A stretch of 64,000 nucleotides of DNA from Pelagibacterium flavum (GCF_025854335.1 NZ_CP107716.1:1729001-1793000), one strand, 5' to 3'. Positions 52,047-62,440 are shown, numbered from the stretch's first letter. The notes: generated by a model not told the origin, from the sequence alone. Translations and numbers: made by a program.

Positions 52047-52643
52047 TCAGCCAATCGGTTTGGACTGGTCCGCGACCTGCCGGATCGACCAGGCGAGATA
52101 GCCGATCGCCGCTCCGATGGCGATCAATTGCAGGCCCACAAATATCGCGATCAGCCATGGAGCCGTCGTTTCGAGGCTGATGATGAGGATGATGGAAAGC
52201 AAGACGCCCAGCACGCCGCTAAGCAACACCCAGAGCCAGCCGGTAATCGGACGGATGGTCAGTGCCCAGACGACCTTGGAGAGCCCCTCGATCATGAAGA
52301 ACACGACGATCAACAGCCCAAAAGCCAGAATCGATTGGCCGGGATTGCGCAGGATGAGGAACCCGATCAGCAGCGCCAGCACCGCCGAAATGAGCTGCAA
52401 CCAGACATAGGGCGTATGCCGGGCCGGAATCAGGCCGATGCCCTGCAGAACCCCGCTGGCAACCAGTAGCCAGCCGATGGCGCCAATAACCGCCTCGGCC
52501 GAGAATATGGGGGAGACAATCGACAGCAACCCGGCGAGCACCAGCAATCCCGCTTGCGCAAGATAGAGCAGAGAGAACCGCCTGACGCCCTCGCGCATCG
52601 CCTGGCGATAAAGTTCTGCCGCAGCGTCCATCGAGATGGTCAT
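52047..52643 (-). CDS. HdeD-like membrane protein
   Basis: 198 residues with six hydrophobic helices in three pairs, as in the HdeD/DUF308 family linked to acid resistance in enterobacteria. Start MTISMDAAAELYRQAMREGV at 52643 has GGAGG upstream. Blocks: LLVLAGLLSIVSPIFSAEAVIG, GFLILRNPGQSILAFGLLIV and GLSKVVWALTIRP. Role here is inference from the family. It lies just upstream of nadK on the same strand. Confidence 0.86.
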   Translation of the reverse strand: MTISMDAAAELYRQAMREGVRRFSLLYLAQAGLLVLAGLLSIVSPIFSAEAVIGAIGWLLVASGVLQGIGLIPARHTPYVWLQLISAVLALLIGFLILRNPGQSILAFGLLIVVFFMIEGLSKVVWALTIRPITGWLWVLLSGVLGVLLSIILIISLETTAPWLIAIFVGLQLIAIGAAIGYLAWSIRQVADQSKPIG

Positions 52644-52716
52644 GATGATCGAGCCTCCGCCTGTTCGGCGCAAGTCTATCTCATTCGTCGCAATAGGGAA
52701 ATCGGCTGGGAGTGCA

Positions 52717-52792
52717 TGGTGCCGGCAGCAGGACTTGAACCCGCGACCCTCTGATTACAAATCAGATGCTCTACCAACTGAGCTATACCGGC
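52717..52792 (-). tRNA. tRNA-Thr (TGT)
   Basis: 76 nt on the minus strand, with an encoded CCA. Acceptor GCCGGTA pairs with TGCCGGC. Anticodon stem-loop CTGATTTGTAATCAG gives TGT (plus-strand positions 52757-52759). The D-loop AGCTCAGTTGGTAGAGC and T-loop GGTTCAAGTCC are intact. Confidence 0.97.
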
Positions 52793-52926
52793 AACGGAGC
52801 GGTTGCTAGCACCAGTCCCGTTCCGATGCAAGGATCATGGCGACGTCTGGTTATGAGATTTGTTGCTTTATCCCCGCGCTGGGCGCTACCCGATAAGATC
52901 ACTTTAGAACAAGGACGCATTTGATC

Positions 52927-54033
52927 ATGGCAAAGCCAAAACTGTTCGAGCCGATCAGGATCGGAGACACCACTCTGGCCAACCGGATCGTCATCGCCCC
53001 GATGTGCCAGTATTCGGCACGGGATGGTGAGATGAGCGACTGGCATCTGATCCATCTCGGACAGCTGGCGATGTCAGGCGCAGCGCTTCTGACCATTGAA
53101 GCGACGGCAGTCACGCCCGAGGGCCGGATTACCTATGGCGACGTGGGGCTTTACAGCGATGCGACAGAAGCAGCGATGAAGCGGGTGATCGATGGCATTC
53201 GACGGTGGTCTGACATGCCCATTTCCATCCAGTTGGCCCATGCCGGCCGCAAAGCAAGTTGCGAGGTGCCTTGGAAGGGCGGCGCGCAACTTCCTCCCGA
53301 TCATTCCAATGGGTGGCAGACGGAAGCTCCCTCCGCCGTTCCGTTCCTCGACAGTGACAATCCTCCTGTGGCGCTCGATGCGGATGGGCTTGCCCGCGTC
53401 CGCAATGCCTTTGCGGACGCGGCGCGGCGCTCAGACCGATTGGGGCTTGATGCCATTCAAATCCACGCAGCGCATGGCTATCTGCTGCACGAATTTCTTT
53501 CCCCCATCTCAAACCGGCGTGACGACGAATATGGTGGGTCGCTCGAAAATCGCATGCGCTTCCCGCTTGAGGTCTTCGACGCCATTCGCGCCGCTTTCTC
53601 TGCAGACAAGCCTGTCACGGTTCGGGTCTCGGGAACCGATTGGGTCGAGGGCGGCTGGGATGGAGAGCAGACCGTAGATTTTGCAAAGGCGCTTGAAGCC
53701 AGGGGATGTTCCGCCATCCATGTTTCGAGCGGCGGCGTCAGCGTGGCCCAGAAAATTCCCATCGGCCCCAATTATCAGGTTCCCCTGGCCCGGCAGGTCA
53801 AACAGGCAGTGTCCATGCCGGTTGTTGCCGTTGGGCTGATTACCGAAGCCGAGCAAGCCGAGGCCATTGTTTCGACCGGCGATGCTGACATGATCGCGGT
53901 GGCGCGCGCGGTGCTCTACAATCCGCATTGGCCATGGCATGTCGCGGCCGCGCTGGGTGGGCAGGTCAAGGCTCCGCCCCAGTATCTGCGATCCCAGCCG
54001 CGCCGGTATCCAAACCTCTTCTTGGCCGACTGA
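52927..54033 (+). CDS. NADH:flavin oxidoreductase (Old Yellow Enzyme, YqjM type)
   Basis: 368 residues. FMN-barrel enzyme reducing activated double bonds with NAD(P)H. Cys27 in IAPMCQYSARDGE is the thermophilic/YqjM-type cysteine, and QIHAAHGYLLHEFLSPISNRR holds the substrate His-x-x-His pair. DEYGGSLENRMRFPLEV is the family signature. Substrate unknown. It converges with the ROK regulator (2 nt gap). Confidence 0.93.
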   Translation: MAKPKLFEPIRIGDTTLANRIVIAPMCQYSARDGEMSDWHLIHLGQLAMSGAALLTIEATAVTPEGRITYGDVGLYSDATEAAMKRVIDGIRRWSDMPISIQLAHAGRKASCEVPWKGGAQLPPDHSNGWQTEAPSAVPFLDSDNPPVALDADGLARVRNAFADAARRSDRLGLDAIQIHAAHGYLLHEFLSPISNRRDDEYGGSLENRMRFPLEVFDAIRAAFSADKPVTVRVSGTDWVEGGWDGEQTVDFAKALEARGCSAIHVSSGGVSVAQKIPIGPNYQVPLARQVKQAVSMPVVAVGLITEAEQAEAIVSTGDADMIAVARAVLYNPHWPWHVAAALGGQVKAPPQYLRSQPRRYPNLFLAD

Positions 54034-54035
54034 TG

Positions 54036-55274
54036 CTATTCCGCCGATCGGCGTGCCGCCGGCAGCGAAGCACGGTCGGCGAAGGTTCTGTCGATCTCGG
54101 TCAGGGTCTTCATCATCAGGCCGCGATAAATCGGCTCGCCGGCGTCGGGTACGAGCTGGATCGGCGGCAGGCCGCGCATCCGGCCCATGAGCGAAGCGGC
54201 AGCGCCTTCGGCGATTGCGGTTTCCATAAGGTCATAGGCCGCGGTGTTGGGGCCTAGAAGGATGAGCTTGTCGATTTCGACGATCGAAATCAACCGGCTG
54301 ATGCCATGTCCTATGGCGCTGCCGGCTGCGGCAAAGGCGCGTTGGGCTGCGCGGTCGCCCTGTCGGGCGCGGGCGAAGATGTGCTGGAAATCGGCCGGAG
54401 GGACGGCGCTGGCCGGCGTGGCGTGTTCGGGAACCGAATAGGCGGCACGCAGTACCGCATAATCGGCGGCGTAGGCCTCGATGCAACCGCGCGCGCCGCA
54501 GCGGCACAACGCGCCGCCGGGCATGTGGATCATATGGCCGAATTCGGTCGCCAGGCCGGCGCTGGGGCTGGAATCGGTGGGCAGCGTCAGCCCCATACCG
54601 ATTGTCGATCCGATATAGATCGTTGCGATGCTCGATTTGGCGAGGCCAGGATCGAGCCAGCGCATGCCATCTGCCATCAGGCGGCCGCGCTTGAACAGGC
54701 GGACCGCCAGTCCGAGCCGGTTGTTGATCGCCGTGACGATATCATGGCCGCTCAGGTGAGGAATGGGCGACCATGTCAGGCCGTGTCCTTCTCCATCCAG
54801 GATCCCCTGTACCGAAATAGACACCCCATGAAGCGTGTTGCCGATATCGGCGTTGCGGCCGATCATGTGGCCTATGCGCTCGATGAACCATGCGGCGGGC
54901 GCGACTTCGGAAAAAAGGGTAGGGCCGACTCCGGACTCGACCCGGTCGATAAGCACCCCGCCATAGTCGAGCAGCGACATGCGGCAGCGATTGACGTCCA
55001 GCTCGATGAGCAGCACGAAGCCGGCGCCTCGGTTGTGTACAAGTTGAACGGCGGGGCGGCCACGCGATTTCACCCCCGCTTGCGGCTCGGCAAGTTCGGT
55101 GATGATCCCATCGCCGACCAGATCTGTGGCGATAGCGGTCAGCGTGGCATTTGAGAGTCCGGTCAGCGTTGCCACCTGCGAACGTGACAACGGTCCGTGT
55201 CGACGCAATGCGTCGAGCACAAGCAGCCGGTTCTGTCGCCGGATCATCTCCGTATCCGCAACACCCTGCGCCAA
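54036..55274 (-). CDS. ROK-family transcriptional regulator (XylR-like)
   Basis: 412 residues. A winged helix ([20 protein letters not shown], then [20 protein letters not shown]) precedes a ROK sugar-kinase-like domain with [22 protein letters not shown] and the zinc motif [16 protein letters not shown]. The kinase ATP-binding region is altered as in regulators. It is divergent from xylFHG, so it is likely its repressor, sensing xylose or a related sugar; this rests on neighbourhood. Confidence 0.92.
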   Translation of the reverse strand: MAQGVADTEMIRRQNRLLVLDALRRHGPLSRSQVATLTGLSNATLTAIATDLVGDGIITELAEPQAGVKSRGRPAVQLVHNRGAGFVLLIELDVNRCRMSLLDYGGVLIDRVESGVGPTLFSEVAPAAWFIERIGHMIGRNADIGNTLHGVSISVQGILDGEGHGLTWSPIPHLSGHDIVTAINNRLGLAVRLFKRGRLMADGMRWLDPGLAKSSIATIYIGSTIGMGLTLPTDSSPSAGLATEFGHMIHMPGGALCRCGARGCIEAYAADYAVLRAAYSVPEHATPASAVPPADFQHIFARARQGDRAAQRAFAAAGSAIGHGISRLISIVEIDKLILLGPNTAAYDLMETAIAEGAAASLMGRMRGLPPIQLVPDAGEPIYRGLMMKTLTEIDRTFADRASLPAARRSAE

Positions 55275-55361
55275 ACGGGCCTCCCACTCATGCCGCCGTA
55301 GGAACTTCTATGAGGAGCTGCGCGCCGTTGCACGCATTTTTCCATGACGAGCAAATCGAAG

Positions 55362-55411
55362 TTGACACAGCAATTTACGCGTGCCAATTATTTTTTCGGG
55401 TATTGAAAAAT
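55362..55411 (+). promoter_or_regulatory. candidate xyl promoter and ROK operator
   Basis: A perfect -35 TTGACA (55362-55367) with a -10-like AATTAT (55386-55391, 18-bp spacing), then an inverted repeat TTTTTC (55392-55397) and GAAAAA (55405-55410) around a 7-nt centre. The A/T-rich arms and the position over the expected start site suit a ROK repressor operator. xylF begins at 55502. Confidence 0.5.
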
Positions 55412-55501
55412 ATCCCTTGCGGTCGCCTGAGGAGGCATGCCGCTGGAGGCACCATCTTTTACTGTGGTTGGGCGGACGAGGATGTCCGCAGGAGGAAAAT
55501 C

Positions 55502-56542
55502 ATGAAAACTTTCGCAGCTGCCCTTTTGGGCACGACTGTTCTTTTCGGTCTGGCCGGGGGCGCGCTGGCTCAGGACATCACCGTTGGCGTTTCCTGGTCC
55601 AATTTCCAGGAAGAGCGCTGGAAGACCGACGAGGCGGCCATTCAGGCCCAGCTTGACGAAATGGGCGCCAGCTACATTTCCGCCGACGCGCAGTCTTCGG
55701 CATCCAAGCAGCTCACCGATATCGAGAGCCTTATCGCTCAGGGCGCTGACGCGCTGATCGTTCTGGCTCAGGATACCGATGCCATCCAGCCGGCAATCGC
55801 CGCCGCTGTCGCGGAAGGTATTCCGGTGATCGGCTATGACCGCCTGATCGAAAATTCTGACGCGTTCTACATCACATTCGACAACAAGGGCGTCGGCCGT
55901 CTGCAGGCTGAATCAGTCTATGCTGTGCAGCCGACTGGCAACTACGTCTTCATCAAGGGCTCGAGCACCGATCCCAACGCGGACTTCCTGCACGAAGGTC
56001 AGCTTGAAGTGCTCCAGGATGCCATTGACGCCGGCGACATCGTCAATGTCGGCGAAGCCTATACCGATGGCTGGCTTCCCGAGAACGCCCAGGCGAACAT
56101 GGAACAGTTCCTGACCGCCAACAACAACGAAGTCGATGCTGTCGTTGCGTCCAATGACGGTACCGCTGGTGGCGCAATTGCTGCTCTCGCCGCTCAGGGC
56201 CTCGACGGCGCCGTGCCGGTTTCGGGCCAGGATGGTGACCATGCAGCCCTTAACCGTATCGCTCTGGGCACCCAGACCGTTTCGGTCTGGAAGGACAGCC
56301 GTGAGCTTGGCGCCAAGGCAGCCGAAATCGCGGTTGAACTGGCCGGCGGCGCAGCGCTTTCCGACATCGAAGGATCGGTGATGTTCGATGGTGGCCCGAA
56401 TGGCGTCGAAATGACTTCGCTGTTCCTTGCTCCTGTCGCCATTACGCAGGACAATCTCGACGTCGTCATCGACGCCGGCTGGGTCAGCAAGGATGTCGTC
56501 TGTCAGGGCGTTGCCGCTGGTTCGGTCGCCGCTTGCGATTGA
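55502..56542 (+). CDS. xylF: D-xylose ABC transporter, binding protein
   Basis: 346 residues with signal peptide [24 protein letters not shown]. The mature chain follows E. coli XylF closely in key places: [20 protein letters not shown], the [22 protein letters not shown] loop, [21 protein letters not shown] and [21 protein letters not shown]. The start at 55502 follows GCAGGAGGAAAATC. First gene of xylFHG, divergent from the ROK regulator. Confidence 0.95.
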   Translation: MKTFAAALLGTTVLFGLAGGALAQDITVGVSWSNFQEERWKTDEAAIQAQLDEMGASYISADAQSSASKQLTDIESLIAQGADALIVLAQDTDAIQPAIAAAVAEGIPVIGYDRLIENSDAFYITFDNKGVGRLQAESVYAVQPTGNYVFIKGSSTDPNADFLHEGQLEVLQDAIDAGDIVNVGEAYTDGWLPENAQANMEQFLTANNNEVDAVVASNDGTAGGAIAALAAQGLDGAVPVSGQDGDHAALNRIALGTQTVSVWKDSRELGAKAAEIAVELAGGAALSDIEGSVMFDGGPNGVEMTSLFLAPVAITQDNLDVVIDAGWVSKDVVCQGVAAGSVAACD

Positions 56543-56631
56543 TCTGCATCCTTAATCTTTGATCCGCGGTCGCGGCGCTGCTCTGGCGCCGCGACCCGTT
56601 CCTTAAGGAACCAGCCCTTTGGGGGGAGAGA

Positions 56632-57954
56632 ATGGCCGATCAGAACGCCATGTCATCAACATCGAACTCATCATCGTCCGGTCTCGTGATGGGCAATCCA
56701 ATTCAGCGCTTCTTGAGTGCCACCGAAATCGATACCCGTCTTCTGGGCATGCTCGGCGCGCTGTTGCTGATCTGGATCGGCTTCCATTTCATGTCGGGCG
56801 GCCTCTTCATGACGCCTCGAAACCTCTGGAACCTCTCTGTCCAGACGGCTTCGATCTCGATCATGGCGACCGGCATGGTTCTGGTCATCGTTACCCGAAA
56901 CATCGATCTTTCGGTCGGGTCGCTGCTTGGCGTTCTCGCGATGGTCATGGGGGTAACCCAGACCGAATATCTGCCAGCGCTGCTCGGCTTCGGTCACCCG
57001 CTGATCTGGGTCATCACGCTCGCCGTAGGCCTTGCGTGCGGCGTCGCGATCGGGGCCTTGCAGGGCTCGATCATCGCGTACCTCAAAGTGCCCGCTTTTA
57101 TCGTCACGCTCGGCGGCTATCTCGTCTGGCGCGGTGCGGCATGGTGGGTGACATCGGGGAGGACCGTAGCGCCGCTCGATACCAATTTCCGTTTGATGGG
57201 TGGCGGTCCGGAAGGCGCGGTTGGCTATTCGGTGAGCTGGATTTTGGCGATCGTTGCCTGCCTGGCCATCGGCGCCTATCTCATCTATGCGCGTCAGCAG
57301 CGTCGGCGGTTCAACTTCCCGCAGCGTCCCGTCTGGGCGGAGGGCGTCCTCGCAATACTCGGCTGCGGTTCGGTAATTGGTGCGGTGACGGTATTCAATG
57401 CCTATCCCTGGCCGATCCGCATTGCTGAAAACTACGCGAACGCCAACAACATTCCGGTCCCCGAAGGCGGGCTGTTCATTTCGCACGGCATCGCGATTCC
57501 GGTGTTGATCGCTATCGGTGCCGGCGTCGTGATGACCTTCATTGCCACGCGCACTCGGTTCGGGCGCTATGTCTTTGCCATGGGCGGTAGCCCGGAGGCG
57601 GCCGAACTGGCCGGCATCAACACCCGTTGGGTCACGGTCAAGATCTTCATGCTCATGGGGGCGCTTTGCGCCATTGCCGCATCGATTTCATCGGCTCGCC
57701 TCAATGCTGCAACCAATGCCATGGGCACGCTCGATGAGCTTTATGTCATCGCTGCGGCGGTGATCGGCGGTACGTCCCTTTCGGGCGGCGTGGGAACGAT
57801 CGTCGGCGCCATGATCGGCGCGCTCGTGATGCAATCGCTCCAGTCCGGCATGGTGCTGATGGGGCTCGACAGCCCCCTTCAGTCGATTGTTGTCGGCATC
57901 GTCCTGGTGGTCGCGGTCTGGCTCGACACGCTTTATCGCAATCGCGGGCAGTAA
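56632..57954 (+). CDS. xylH: sugar ABC transporter permease
   Basis: 440 residues and about 10-12 helices of the BPD_transp_2 (RbsC/XylH) family. Signatures: VTRNIDLSVGSLLGVLAM (family motif), GSIIAYLKVPAFIVTLGGYL and the C-terminal GGTSLSGGVGTIVGAMIGAL. A soluble Ser-rich N-terminus of about 30 residues precedes the first helix. Operon partner of xylF and the ATPase; 12 nt separate it from the latter. Confidence 0.93.
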   Translation: MADQNAMSSTSNSSSSGLVMGNPIQRFLSATEIDTRLLGMLGALLLIWIGFHFMSGGLFMTPRNLWNLSVQTASISIMATGMVLVIVTRNIDLSVGSLLGVLAMVMGVTQTEYLPALLGFGHPLIWVITLAVGLACGVAIGALQGSIIAYLKVPAFIVTLGGYLVWRGAAWWVTSGRTVAPLDTNFRLMGGGPEGAVGYSVSWILAIVACLAIGAYLIYARQQRRRFNFPQRPVWAEGVLAILGCGSVIGAVTVFNAYPWPIRIAENYANANNIPVPEGGLFISHGIAIPVLIAIGAGVVMTFIATRTRFGRYVFAMGGSPEAAELAGINTRWVTVKIFMLMGALCAIAASISSARLNAATNAMGTLDELYVIAAAVIGGTSLSGGVGTIVGAMIGALVMQSLQSGMVLMGLDSPLQSIVVGIVLVVAVWLDTLYRNRGQ

Positions 57955-57966
57955 GGATTTGAATCG

Positions 57967-58752
57967 ATGAACCAACACGTGACAGCTCCGCTCGTTGAAC
58001 TCGAAGATATCTCCATTGCGTTCGGGGGCATTCGGGCCGTCGATGGCGCCTCGATCGACCTCTATCCTGGAGAGGTCGTCGGACTGCTCGGGCACAATGG
58101 TGCGGGAAAATCGACGCTCATCAAGATTTTGTCCGGCGCCTACAAGCGTGACTCGGGTGACATTCGCATCGATGGGCAGGCCGCAACGATCAACAATCCG
58201 CGCGATGCGAAGGGATACGGGATCGAGACGATCTACCAGACCCTCGCGGTGGCCGACAATGTCGACGCGGCTGCCAATCTGTTCCTGGGGCGTGAATTGA
58301 CTACCGCCATCGGTACGCTCGACGATGTCGCCATGGAACACAAGGCCCGTGAAGTGATGGGGCGGCTCAACCCCAATTTCCGGCGTTTCAAGGAACCGGT
58401 CAAAGCCCTCTCGGGTGGTCAGCGCCAGTCGGTGGCCATCGCGCGGGCGATCCTGTTCAATGCCCGCATCCTGATCATGGACGAGCCAACAGCAGCGCTG
58501 GGCCCGCAGGAGACGACGCAGGTCGGCGATCTGATCAAGCAGCTCAAGTCCGAAGGTATCGGCATCTTCCTCATCAGCCACGACATCCACGACGTCTTCG
58601 ATCTCGCTGATCGGGTGTGCGTGATGAAAAACGGCCAGGTTGTTGGGACCGCCAAGACCTCTGAGGTCACCAAGGATGAGGTGCTGGGCATGATCATTCT
58701 GGGAAAATGCCCACCCGCCGCCACGCCGGGGCCGGGGGCGATGAAAGAATAA
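57967..58752 (+). CDS. xylG: sugar ABC transporter, single ATP-binding domain
   Basis: 261 residues. Unlike the tandem XylG of E. coli (about 510 residues) it holds one nucleotide-binding domain. Walker [10 protein letters not shown] (42-50), Q-loop ETIYQTLAV, signature [16 protein letters not shown], Walker [14 protein letters not shown]-loop FLISHDIH. It should act as a homodimer, as FrcA-type ATPases do. It ends the xylFHG operon before a strong terminator. Confidence 0.92.
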   Translation: MNQHVTAPLVELEDISIAFGGIRAVDGASIDLYPGEVVGLLGHNGAGKSTLIKILSGAYKRDSGDIRIDGQAATINNPRDAKGYGIETIYQTLAVADNVDAAANLFLGRELTTAIGTLDDVAMEHKAREVMGRLNPNFRRFKEPVKALSGGQRQSVAIARAILFNARILIMDEPTAALGPQETTQVGDLIKQLKSEGIGIFLISHDIHDVFDLADRVCVMKNGQVVGTAKTSEVTKDEVLGMIILGKCPPAATPGPGAMKE

Positions 58753-58757
58753 AAGAG

Positions 58758-58785
58758 CGGGCGCTTCGGCGCCCGTTATTGTTTT
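58758..58785 (+). terminator. rho-independent terminator
   Basis: A 7-bp stem CGGGCGC/GCGCCCG with a UUCG tetraloop (58765-58768), followed by TTATTGTTTT. Ends xylFHG. Confidence 0.9.
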
Positions 58786-58851
58786 CAGTCGTTGCTCTTG
58801 GCATTGAGCCTGTGCCACTTTCCTTGTGAAGCAGAATCGAGGAAGCAGGCA

Positions 58852-59979
58852 ATGAAGACGCAGGCGGCAGTTGCATTTGAAGCGGGTAAGCCGCTGGAAA
58901 TCGTCGAGTTGGACCTTGAGGGCCCCAAGGCTGGCGAAGTGCTCGTCGAGATCAAGGCAACCGGCATCTGCCATACGGACGATTTCACGCTTTCGGGCGC
59001 CGATCCCGAGGGGCTTTTCCCGTCCGTTTTGGGTCATGAAGGCGCCGGTGTCGTGGTTGAAGTCGGTGCAGGCGTGACGTCTGTGAAACCCGGCGATCAC
59101 GTCATCCCGCTTTATACGCCCGAATGCCGCGAGTGTCCGTCCTGCCTGTCGCGCAAGACCAATCTGTGCACCGCCATCCGCGCCACGCAGGGGCAGGGGC
59201 TGATGCCTGACGGTACCTCCCGGTTTTCCTACAAGGGCAAGCCGGTGTTCCATTACATGGGCTGCTCGACATTCTCGAACTATACCGTCATGCCCGAGAT
59301 CGCGCTGGCCAAGATCGATTCCAGCGCCCCGTTCGACAAGGTCTGCTACGTGGGATGTGGCGTCACCACCGGGGTCGGCGCAGTGCTCAATACCGCTAAG
59401 GTCGAGCAGGGGGCGACGGCGGTGGTGTTCGGGCTCGGCGGGATCGGGCTCAATGTCATTCAGGGCCTGCGCATGGCGGGCGCGGACATGATCATCGGCG
59501 TCGATCTCAACAATGACAAGAAGAGCTGGGGTGAGCGCTTCGGGATGACCCACTTCGTCAACCCGCGAGAGATCGACGGCGATATCGTCAGCCACCTGGT
59601 TGCCATGACCAGGCGCGGTGCCGACCAGATCGGTGGTGCCGACTACACCTTCGATTGCACGGGCAATGTAACCGTCATGCGTCAGGCGCTGGAGGCGAGT
59701 CACCGCGGCTGGGGTAAGTCGGTCATTATCGGTGTTGCCGGTGCGGGGCAGGAAATCTCCACACGCCCCTTCCAGCTTGTCACGGGCCGCACTTGGATGG
59801 GCACGGCATTTGGCGGGGCAAGAGGGCGCACGGACGTTCCGAAAATCGTCGACTGGTACATGAGCGGCAAGATCGAAATCGACCCGATGATCACCCATAC
59901 GTTGCGGCTTGAAGATATCAATGAGGGGTTTGAGCTGATGCATTCGGGCGAATCCATCCGCTCGGTGGTCCTCTACTAA
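58852..59979 (+). CDS. frmA: S-(hydroxymethyl)glutathione dehydrogenase, class III ADH
   Basis: 375 residues; oxidises the glutathione-formaldehyde adduct with NAD. Catalytic zinc ligands Cys40, His62, Glu63 in GICHTDD and LGHEGAG; structural zinc cysteines Cys92, 95, 98, 106 in [17 protein letters not shown]. Rossmann [15 protein letters not shown] and the class III marker region [13 protein letters not shown]. The start at 58852 ([12 protein letters not shown]) is standard. The nearby GFA gene (44204) belongs to a different unit, so no formaldehyde operon is claimed. Confidence 0.95.
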   Translation: MKTQAAVAFEAGKPLEIVELDLEGPKAGEVLVEIKATGICHTDDFTLSGADPEGLFPSVLGHEGAGVVVEVGAGVTSVKPGDHVIPLYTPECRECPSCLSRKTNLCTAIRATQGQGLMPDGTSRFSYKGKPVFHYMGCSTFSNYTVMPEIALAKIDSSAPFDKVCYVGCGVTTGVGAVLNTAKVEQGATAVVFGLGGIGLNVIQGLRMAGADMIIGVDLNNDKKSWGERFGMTHFVNPREIDGDIVSHLVAMTRRGADQIGGADYTFDCTGNVTVMRQALEASHRGWGKSVIIGVAGAGQEISTRPFQLVTGRTWMGTAFGGARGRTDVPKIVDWYMSGKIEIDPMITHTLRLEDINEGFELMHSGESIRSVVLY

Positions 59980-59981
59980 TC

Positions 59982-60443
59982 GTGCCCGAAATTTACGTCG
60001 ATGCCGATGCCTGCCCGGTAAAGGCGGAAGCCGCTCGCGTCGCTGAGCGGCACGGCCTTGTTCTGACGTTGGTTGCCAATTTCGGGTTGCGGCCCTCGCG
60101 CGATCCCATGGTCAGGCATATCATGGTGCCTCAGGGCGCCGACGCGGCCGACGATTGGATCGTCGAGCACGCCGGGCCTGGCGATATTGTCATCACCTCC
60201 GACATTCCGCTGGCGTCCCGTGCTCTCGAAAAGGGTGCCCACGTGCTGGGGCCGACCGGAAAGGCCTTCACGACGGCCTCAATCGGCATGGCGCTGGCCA
60301 TGCGCGAACTCAACCAGCACCTGCGCGAAACCGGCGAAAGCAAGGGTTACAACCGCGAATTTACCGCTCGCGACAAGTCCAACTTTCTCCAGGCGCTCGA
60401 CGAGCTTGCGGTTCGCCTGAAGCGTGAGAACTCCGCCAAGTAA
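59982..60443 (+). CDS. YaiI/YqxD family protein (UPF0178)
   Basis: 153 residues with a GTG start. The family motifs are IYVDADACPVKAEAARVAERHG at the start and ADDWIVEHAGPGDIVITSDIPLASRALEKGA. The fold is PIN-domain related, and a nuclease role has been proposed. It starts only 2 nt after the class III ADH stop, so the two are one transcript. Confidence 0.92.
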   Translation: MPEIYVDADACPVKAEAARVAERHGLVLTLVANFGLRPSRDPMVRHIMVPQGADAADDWIVEHAGPGDIVITSDIPLASRALEKGAHVLGPTGKAFTTASIGMALAMRELNQHLRETGESKGYNREFTARDKSNFLQALDELAVRLKRENSAK

Positions 60444-60532
60444 CTGTTTGTTAAGTATAAAATATGGTGATTTGAACACGTTGTTAACCATGATGCGCGC
60501 AGCTTGGGCGCCGAACGAAGCAGTTCGGCCGG

Positions 60533-61426
60533 GTGGTTGTTGTGGTGCGTACAGCGTGTCTATTGGGGGTGGTCGCGGCGCTATTGGCAGGGTGTGCCAA
60601 GCCGCCCGAAATGCAGCCGGACCTCATGGCCGGCGCCAGCATTGACACGATGAGCACCGGCTCGATCAATCCTATCGCCATGAGCTTGAGAACCGCTTAT
60701 CAGCCAATGCCTGCAATACCTTCAGCGTTATTTGGAAAGCTTGCCGGTCGAACCGTGACGGTTTCGGAGTCCGGGCCCTTGGGATTGCAGCCGGGCGAAA
60801 TCGTCCTGACCTTCGACGACGGCCCTCGGGCCGGAACGACGGACTCTATCCTCGACACGCTCGATCAATTCGGGGTCAAAGCGACCTTCCTCATGTTGGG
60901 TTCGGCGGCTGAGCGCTATCCCTCGATGGTGCGGGAAGTGGCCGCTCGCGGCCACACGATCGGTACTCACACCTACGATCACGTCGATCTTTCGACATTG
61001 AGCAATCATGAGGCAATTGCGGAAATCTATGCGGGCCAGCAGGCCGTCGCGGCGGCGCTAGCGCCCGACAGTATCGCGCCGTCACGGTTCTTCCGGTTTC
61101 CCTATCTGGCGCAAAACGGGGTGATCCGCACCAGCGCTGTCGAGAGCCGCTTTATCGTTCTCGACGTGGATATCGATTCCAAGGATTACTACGCCGAGAC
61201 CCCACAACAGGTGCTCGAACGCACCCTTGCACGGCTCGATGAGCACGGGTCGGGGGTCGTGCTTTTCCACGATATCCATCTGCGGACAGTCGCGATGCTG
61301 CCTGAATTTCTGAAGGCGTTGCGCGAGCGCGGCTATCAGGTCGTTACCCTGAGGTCATCGGGGGGCGGGGTGTTCGATGGTCCGGTCATAACGGCCGATG
61401 CATCGAGCACTGGTTCGGAAATCTAG
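60533..61426 (+). CDS. polysaccharide deacetylase, lipoprotein
   Basis: 297 residues. A lipoprotein signal ends in L-A-G-Cys21. The NodB domain starts near 88: LTFDDGPRAGTT (Asp95, Asp96) and GTHTYDHVDL (His146, His150) are the metal site, RFFRFPYLAQNG motif 3 and VVLFHDIH motif 5. It probably removes acetyl groups from peptidoglycan or a surface glycan. The start is one of several GTG codons (60533-60545). Its 3' end overlaps the convergent rlmB by 4 nt. Confidence 0.88.
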   Translation: MVVVVRTACLLGVVAALLAGCAKPPEMQPDLMAGASIDTMSTGSINPIAMSLRTAYQPMPAIPSALFGKLAGRTVTVSESGPLGLQPGEIVLTFDDGPRAGTTDSILDTLDQFGVKATFLMLGSAAERYPSMVREVAARGHTIGTHTYDHVDLSTLSNHEAIAEIYAGQQAVAAALAPDSIAPSRFFRFPYLAQNGVIRTSAVESRFIVLDVDIDSKDYYAETPQQVLERTLARLDEHGSGVVLFHDIHLRTVAMLPEFLKALRERGYQVVTLRSSGGGVFDGPVITADASSTGSEI

Positions 61427-62175
61427 CCCGCTGTCGCGGCGAACAGGGCGATTGCGGCGGCATTGGAGACGTTGAGCGATTTGATCGGTCCCGGCATGTC
61501 GAGCCGGACCATTTCGTCACACAGCGATCGGGTCTTCTGGCGCAAGCCTTTCCCCTCAGCGCCCAGGACAATAGCCAGCTTGCCGCCGGCAGGGCGGGGG
61601 CGTAGCAGTCCGGGCGCTTCGGAATCAAATCCGAGACACACAAGGCCGTTGCTCTTGAGGGTTTCGAGCGCATCACCGAGATTTCTCACCGACACCAGCG
61701 GAATGAGATCGAGAGCGCCGGAGGCCGACTTGGCCAGTACACCGGTTTCGCGCGGTGCATAGCGCGCCGTGGTGATGACGGCATCGGCTCCAAAGGCACA
61801 GGCCGTGCGCAGGATTGCCCCCACATTGTGCGGATCGGTGACCTGATCGAGGACGATCACAAGGTCGAGCTTTTCGACATCGCTGAGCCCGAACCGGTCG
61901 ATCGGGTCGACCTCCAGCGCAACGCCCTGATGCACCGCCTCTGCGCCGAGCAGTTTGTCGAGATCGCGGGGCGTAGTCTCCTCGACGAGCATCTGAGGCA
62001 GCGGAGCGCCCTCTGTCAGCCTGTTGAGGCCGTTCTGCGTCGCCAGAAGCCGCCGCTTCGTGCGGCGCGGGTTGTCGAGCGCCGCGCGGACGGTGTGCAG
62101 GCCATAGAGAAAGACCGGCCCATCATCGGGCAGAATCGGCGGGCGCTTTTTCGGCGGGAACTTGTTCTTGCTCAT
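61423..62175 (-). CDS. rlmB: 23S rRNA (guanosine-2'-O)-methyltransferase RlmB-like
   Basis: 250 residues of the SpoU/TrmH class (knotted SAM fold). N-terminal substrate-binding part VFLYGLHTVRAALDNPRRTK and catalytic motifs IVLDQVTDPHNVGAILRTACAFGADAV, IVLGAEGKGLRQKTRSLCDE and LDMPGPIKSLNVSNAAAIAL. Start MSKNKFPPKKRPP at 62175. RlmB rather than TrmH is inferred from the N-terminal domain. Confidence 0.9.
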   Translation of the reverse strand: MSKNKFPPKKRPPILPDDGPVFLYGLHTVRAALDNPRRTKRRLLATQNGLNRLTEGAPLPQMLVEETTPRDLDKLLGAEAVHQGVALEVDPIDRFGLSDVEKLDLVIVLDQVTDPHNVGAILRTACAFGADAVITTARYAPRETGVLAKSASGALDLIPLVSVRNLGDALETLKSNGLVCLGFDSEAPGLLRPRPAGGKLAIVLGAEGKGLRQKTRSLCDEMVRLDMPGPIKSLNVSNAAAIALFAATAG

Positions 62176-62355
62176 GCGCATTGGCGTATCGCTTTGCCGC
62201 GAACTCGGCAAGCGGCAAGCGCATCGGTGAAACATATGAAATTTCCTTGCGATGGCAGTTGACAGGACAGGTCACTACCACCATAAACCGGCCCGTGATG
62301 GTGTTCGGAAACGGGTGCTATCGCAAATGCTTCGCTTCGCCGATGTAACGATTGG

Positions 62356-62440
62356 GGAGGGGTGGGAGAGTGGTTAAATCCATCAGACTGTAAATCTGAC
62401 CGCTTAGCGTACGCTGGTTCGAATCCAGCCCCCTCCACCA
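62356..62440 (+). tRNA. tRNA-Tyr (GTA)
   Basis: 85 nt with an encoded CCA. Acceptor GGAGGGG pairs with CCCCTCC, and the loop CTGTAAA gives anticodon GTA. A long variable arm is present, as in class II tRNAs. Confidence 0.97.

Noticed and set aside
57688..59943. 751-codon minus-strand ORF opposite the end of xylH, xylG and the class III ADH gene
   Set aside because: It is antisense to two genes with full catalytic motifs and reads as a low-complexity GC-driven frame.
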